From: PALSA-660 sp036508075
GTDB lineage: Bacteria > Actinomycetota > Coriobacteriia > Anaerosomatales > PALSA-660
DNA: 11,066 nt
Direction: 5' to 3'
Assembly (NCBI GenBank): GCA_036508075.1
Contig: DATCIA010000100.1
Span: forward strand, 1 to 11,066
In this document: one piece after another, positions 8,530-11,066 of the stretch
Numbering within the stretch: position 1 is the first letter of the stretch
Layout: each line of letters begins with the position of its first letter
Notes under the pieces: generated by a model
The model's database searches: none
What the model was told of the DNA's origin: nothing
Seen by the model: the letters and a program-made list of their open reading frames with translations, nothing else
Program-made: the position numbers and the translations under genes

Positions 8530-9642
8530 GTGCGCACCGTCGTCATAGACACCAACGTCCTGCTCTCCCAGCCCGAGGTGATCCATACCTTCCACGACGC
8601 GGACGTCGTCATCCCCGAGATGGTGCTGTCGGAGATCGACAAGCTCAAGACCGCGCGCGTCGACCCCGAGCTGCGCTACAAGGGACGGCAGTTCAGCCGC
8701 ATCCTCTTCGAGCTCTCAGAGGTCGGCAGCCTCCATGACGGGGTGGAACTGGCCGGCGGGAGCACGCTGCGGATCGTAGGCCTCGGCAGCGACAACGACA
8801 TGCCCCCGGGGCTCTCCGCCCGCAACACCGACGATCGGATCCTGGCGGTCGCCCTCCGCCTTGCGAAGGAGACCGGCAACAAGGTCACGCTGGTCACCAA
8901 CGACCTCAACATGTTGATCAAGGCGCAGACCTTCCACCTCGACGTCGAACGCGTCGAGATCGGCGACGGGTTCATGCGCCGCTTCGTCCTTCGGCCGTTC
9001 GAGCGCTACCGCGCGGCCATCGGCATCCTGGCCGTCGCCATCGCGGTGTTCGCGGCAGCGATCTACCTGACGCTCTTCAGCCCGTTCGCCACGAACCGGC
9101 AGGCGACCGGCCTCGCCGCCGTTCCCCCGGAGTTCGTGGAGCAGTTGTCCATCGAGCAGCAGCAGCAGCTGAACTACCTGTATCGCCTCCAGTCGGACCC
9201 GAAGGACGTGGAGGCGCGTTCCGCGCTGGCGACCGTCTACGACGCGCTCGCGCAGCAGAACAGCGTCTACCTGCCGCTGGCGATCAAGCACTGGGAGGCC
9301 GTTCTGGTCCAGACGCCCGACGACGCGGGAGCGCGGACCGACCTGGCCACCGACTACTTCCGGGCGAACCGCGTCGCCGACGCGATCAAGGAAGTGAAGC
9401 AGGTCCTGGCGGCGAACCCCGAGCACATCAACGCCAACTTCAACCTCGCGATCTTCCTCATGAACGACAACCCGAAGGACTACCAGGGCGCGGCGAACCA
9501 GCTGCAGCTCGTCATCAGGCTGACGACCGGTGACACCACCCGGTCCGAGATCCTGACCCGTGCCAAGACCCTGCTCGAGCAGCTGAAGAAGGAAGCCACC
9601 GCGGCCGGAGTCACACTGCGTCTCGAAGGAGCATCACTGTGA
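8530..9642 (+). CDS. PIN-domain protein with membrane helix and C-terminal TPR repeats
   Basis: This 370-residue protein joins three parts. Residues 1-150 form a PIN nuclease-like domain resembling the PIN part of PhoH2-type proteins: VVIDTNVLL with Asp7, VLSEIDKLK with Glu35 and Asp37, NTDDRILAVAL with Asp101/102, and LVTNDLNML with Asp125. The acidic residues expected to bind metal are all present. After a basic stretch (RRFVLRPFERYR, 150-161) comes one membrane helix (about 162-183). Residues 225-335 hold about three TPR-like repeats, for example ARSALATVYDAL and GARTDLATDYFRANRVADAI. The positive-inside rule puts the PIN domain in the cytoplasm and the TPRs outside. A membrane-tethered RNase is inferred; substrate and partner are unknown. 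It has no small antitoxin gene beside it, unlike VapC. The GTG start follows AGAGGGG (8517-8523). The stop overlaps trxB by 4 nt (GTGA), which implies translational coupling. Confidence 0.85.
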   Translation: MRTVVIDTNVLLSQPEVIHTFHDADVVIPEMVLSEIDKLKTARVDPELRYKGRQFSRILFELSEVGSLHDGVELAGGSTLRIVGLGSDNDMPPGLSARNTDDRILAVALRLAKETGNKVTLVTNDLNMLIKAQTFHLDVERVEIGDGFMRRFVLRPFERYRAAIGILAVAIAVFAAAIYLTLFSPFATNRQATGLAAVPPEFVEQLSIEQQQQLNYLYRLQSDPKDVEARSALATVYDALAQQNSVYLPLAIKHWEAVLVQTPDDAGARTDLATDYFRANRVADAIKEVKQVLAANPEHINANFNLAIFLMNDNPKDYQGAANQLQLVIRLTTGDTTRSEILTRAKTLLEQLKKEATAAGVTLRLEGASL

Positions 9643-10577
9643 GCGAGATCATCGACATCGCCATCATCGGCGGAGGCCCGGCGGGACTCACCGCCGCGCT
9701 GTACGGAGCACGCGCCCGCGCCAACACCGTGGTCTTCGAGACCGCGCTCCCCGGCGGGCAGATCATCACGACCGACTGGATCGAGAACTACCCCGGGATG
9801 CCCGAAGGGCTGAACGGTGCCCGCCTCGGCGAGCTCATGCATGCGCATGCCGAGAAGTTCGGGGCGCAGTTCCGCACCTTCGCCCAGGTCGAGAAGCTCA
9901 CGGACGAGAGCGGCGGATTCCGCATCGAAGCCGATGACGAGTCGTTCCTGGCGCGCACGGTGATCCTCGCGACGGGTGCCGTCCCCCGCAAGCTGGGGAT
10001 CGCCGGCGAGGCGGAGTACACGGGACGCGGTGTCTCGTGGTGCGCGACCTGCGACGGCGCGCTCTACCGGGGCAAGACCGTCGCCGTCGTCGGTGGCGGA
10101 GACGCCGCGCTCGAGGAGGCGATGTTCCTCACCAAGTTCGCCGAGAGGGTCCATCTGGTGCATCGCCGCGACGAGTTCCGCGCCACGAAGTGCATCCAGG
10201 AGCGGGCCTTCGCCAACGACAAGATCGAGCTGCATCTGGGCAGGATCCCGGTCGAGGTCGTGGGCCACATGGGCAAGGTGGCAGGGCTCGTGCTTGAGAC
10301 GGCTGCGGGTGATGCCGCGGAGACACTCGACGTGCAGGGCGTCTTCGAGTTCGTCGGCGTGCATCCGAACAGCGACTTGGTCAGAGACCTCGCGAAGTTG
10401 GCCGAGGGTGGCTGGGTGATGGTCGACAACTCGATGGGTACCTCCTACCAAGGGTTGTTCGCCGCAGGCGACGTGACCGACACGCCGCTGAAACAGGTCG
10501 TGACCGCCGCAGGACAGGGCGCCACGGCCGCGTTCGAGGCCCTGCGCTACCTGGATTCCGGTGTCTGCCCGCTGTAG
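9639..10577 (+). CDS. trxB: Thioredoxin-disulfide reductase
   Basis: This 312-residue low-molecular-weight TrxB is an FAD enzyme that passes electrons from NADPH to thioredoxin in the cytoplasm. FAD-binding GGGPAG is at 11-16 and the redox-active Cys135-Ala-Thr-Cys138 stands in the usual WCATCDG context. The NADPH fold GGGDAALEEA is at 152-161, HRRDEFRA (175-182), typical for the NADP phosphate, follows, and the second FAD motif GLFAAGDV is at 272-279. The length fits the family (about 310-320). Cysteines at 185 and 310 are additional to the active pair. The start is GTG at 9639, with GAAGGAG (9625-9631) 7 nt before it. It overlaps the PIN-TPR stop by 4 nt and is followed 55 nt later by trxA, its expected substrate, so the pair forms a complete NADPH-thioredoxin system. 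Confidence 0.98.
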   Translation: MSEIIDIAIIGGGPAGLTAALYGARARANTVVFETALPGGQIITTDWIENYPGMPEGLNGARLGELMHAHAEKFGAQFRTFAQVEKLTDESGGFRIEADDESFLARTVILATGAVPRKLGIAGEAEYTGRGVSWCATCDGALYRGKTVAVVGGGDAALEEAMFLTKFAERVHLVHRRDEFRATKCIQERAFANDKIELHLGRIPVEVVGHMGKVAGLVLETAAGDAAETLDVQGVFEFVGVHPNSDLVRDLAKLAEGGWVMVDNSMGTSYQGLFAAGDVTDTPLKQVVTAAGQGATAAFEALRYLDSGVCPL

Positions 10578-10632
10578 TAGTATCCAGACCGATTCCGCGC
10601 CCACCGCGCGGCCAAGAAAGGGGTAGCCGACA

Positions 10633-10962
10633 ATGAGCGACAACATCGTCACCGTCACCGACGGCGCGTTCGAGACCGACGTTGCAGGGAGTTCGAAGCC
10701 GTTCCTGCTCGACTTCTGGGCTCCGTGGTGCGGTCCGTGCCGGATGATGGAGCCGGTGCTCGAGGAGATCGCGGCCGAGTACGCCGGCAAGGTCACCGTC
10801 GGCAAGCTCAACGTCGATGACAATCCCGAGACCGCCATGCGCTACGACGTCATGTCGATCCCGACGCTGCTTGTGTTCGTCAACGGCGCGGTCGCCAAGA
10901 AGCTCGTGGGCGCGATGCCGAAGAAGAAGCTGCTCGACGAGCTCTCCGCCTGGATCGGCTAG
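10633..10962 (+). CDS. trxA: Thioredoxin
   Basis: This 109-residue thioredoxin is a small cytoplasmic dithiol carrier that reduces protein disulfides and is recycled by TrxB. The active site is the classic Trp32-Cys33-Gly34-Pro35-Cys36 in FWAPWCGPCRMM, and the cis-proline is Pro77 in MSIPTLLVF. The length equals that of standard thioredoxins, and no signal peptide is present. The ATG at 10633 is preceded by AAAGGGG (10618-10624) at 8 nt spacing. It follows trxB in the same direction after 55 nt. Co-transcription with trxB is likely; an internal promoter in the gap cannot be excluded but lacks a recognisable -35. Confidence 0.98.
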   Translation: MSDNIVTVTDGAFETDVAGSSKPFLLDFWAPWCGPCRMMEPVLEEIAAEYAGKVTVGKLNVDDNPETAMRYDVMSIPTLLVFVNGAVAKKLVGAMPKKKLLDELSAWIG

Positions 10963-10999
10963 ATTCGCCCGGCCGCCACGCCCGAAAGGAACCGCCACT

Positions 11000-11066
11000 G
11001 TGTGTGAGAACAGCGTCAACGTCCCGCAACTGAAGCTCTCCATCGCGCAGGTCGACGACTCGGTCG
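11000..11066 (+). CDS. N-terminal fragment of an unidentified protein
   Basis: Twenty-two codons from GTG at 11000 remain open to the window edge, starting MCENSVNVP and continuing QLKLSIAQVDDSV. AAAGGA (10985-10990) lies 9 nt upstream. The competing GTGs at 11002 and 11004 run into stop codons at once or after nine codons, so this frame is the only good one. It lies 37 nt after trxA and is probably in the same operon. The LKLSIAQVDDSV stretch vaguely recalls the first strand of nitrilase-superfamily enzymes, such as the amidase domain of glutamine-dependent NAD synthetase. The fragment is too short to assign. Confidence 0.6.
   Translation, partial: MCENSVNVPQLKLSIAQVDDSV

Noticed and set aside
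8530..8980. VapC toxin of a toxin-antitoxin pair
   Set aside because: The PIN domain is fused to a membrane helix and TPRs, and no small antitoxin gene precedes it; the upstream 116 nt hold no credible reading frame.
10575..10590. Separate trxA promoter with -10 TAGTAT (10578-10583)
   Set aside because: It is a 4/6 -10 with no recognisable -35 at 16-18 bp, right after the trxB stop. Co-transcription with trxB is simpler.

Overview
This 11-kb window is high-GC, gene-dense bacterial DNA with several GTG starts and almost no non-coding space. It most likely comes from an actinomycete-lineage bacterium, plausibly an anaerobic or deep-branching one such as a Coriobacteriia relative. Four observations support this: a dnaK followed at once by a probable grpE, with an HspR/HAIR-like operator in front; a membrane protein of DUF6049 type, a family I know from Actinobacteria; that protein lying close to trxB-trxA, as in mycobacteria; and a bacterial 2[4Fe-4S] ferredoxin. 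The taxonomic call is an inference. No rRNA, tRNA, CRISPR array or insertion sequence was seen.

Left part (1-2092, minus strand): a heat-shock operon leaving the window to the left. dnaK is followed after 3 nt by the first 32 codons of a probable grpE. Upstream of dnaK is a good -35/-10 promoter whose -35 overlaps an imperfect HAIR-like repeat. Centre-left (2174-2437, plus strand): a single-gene unit with its own promoter, encoding a 62-residue 2[4Fe-4S] ferredoxin. A perfect 22-bp palindrome lies between it and the convergent operon.

Centre (2485-6336, minus strand): a three-gene operon of lon protease, an NAD-dependent sugar-nucleotide epimerase of the GalE-like extended SDR type, and a 174-residue protein I do not recognise. 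The gaps are 22 nt and a 1-nt stop/start overlap. Lon and DnaK lie in separate units only 2 kb apart and together form a protein quality-control neighbourhood.

Right part (6452-11066, plus strand, divergent from lon): a DUF6049-like exported, C-terminally anchored protein; a PIN-domain/transmembrane/TPR fusion protein; thioredoxin reductase, overlapping the previous gene by 4 nt; thioredoxin; and the first 22 codons of another gene. TrxB and TrxA form a NADPH-to-disulfide reduction pair. The DUF6049...trxB-trxA order recalls the origin-proximal region of mycobacteria (Rv3909...trxB2-trxC), but here a PIN-TPR protein stands directly before trxB.

Most of the window is housekeeping. The least explained items are the PIN-TM-TPR protein, the unknown protein coupled to the lon-epimerase operon, and the regulatory sites around dnaK and lon.
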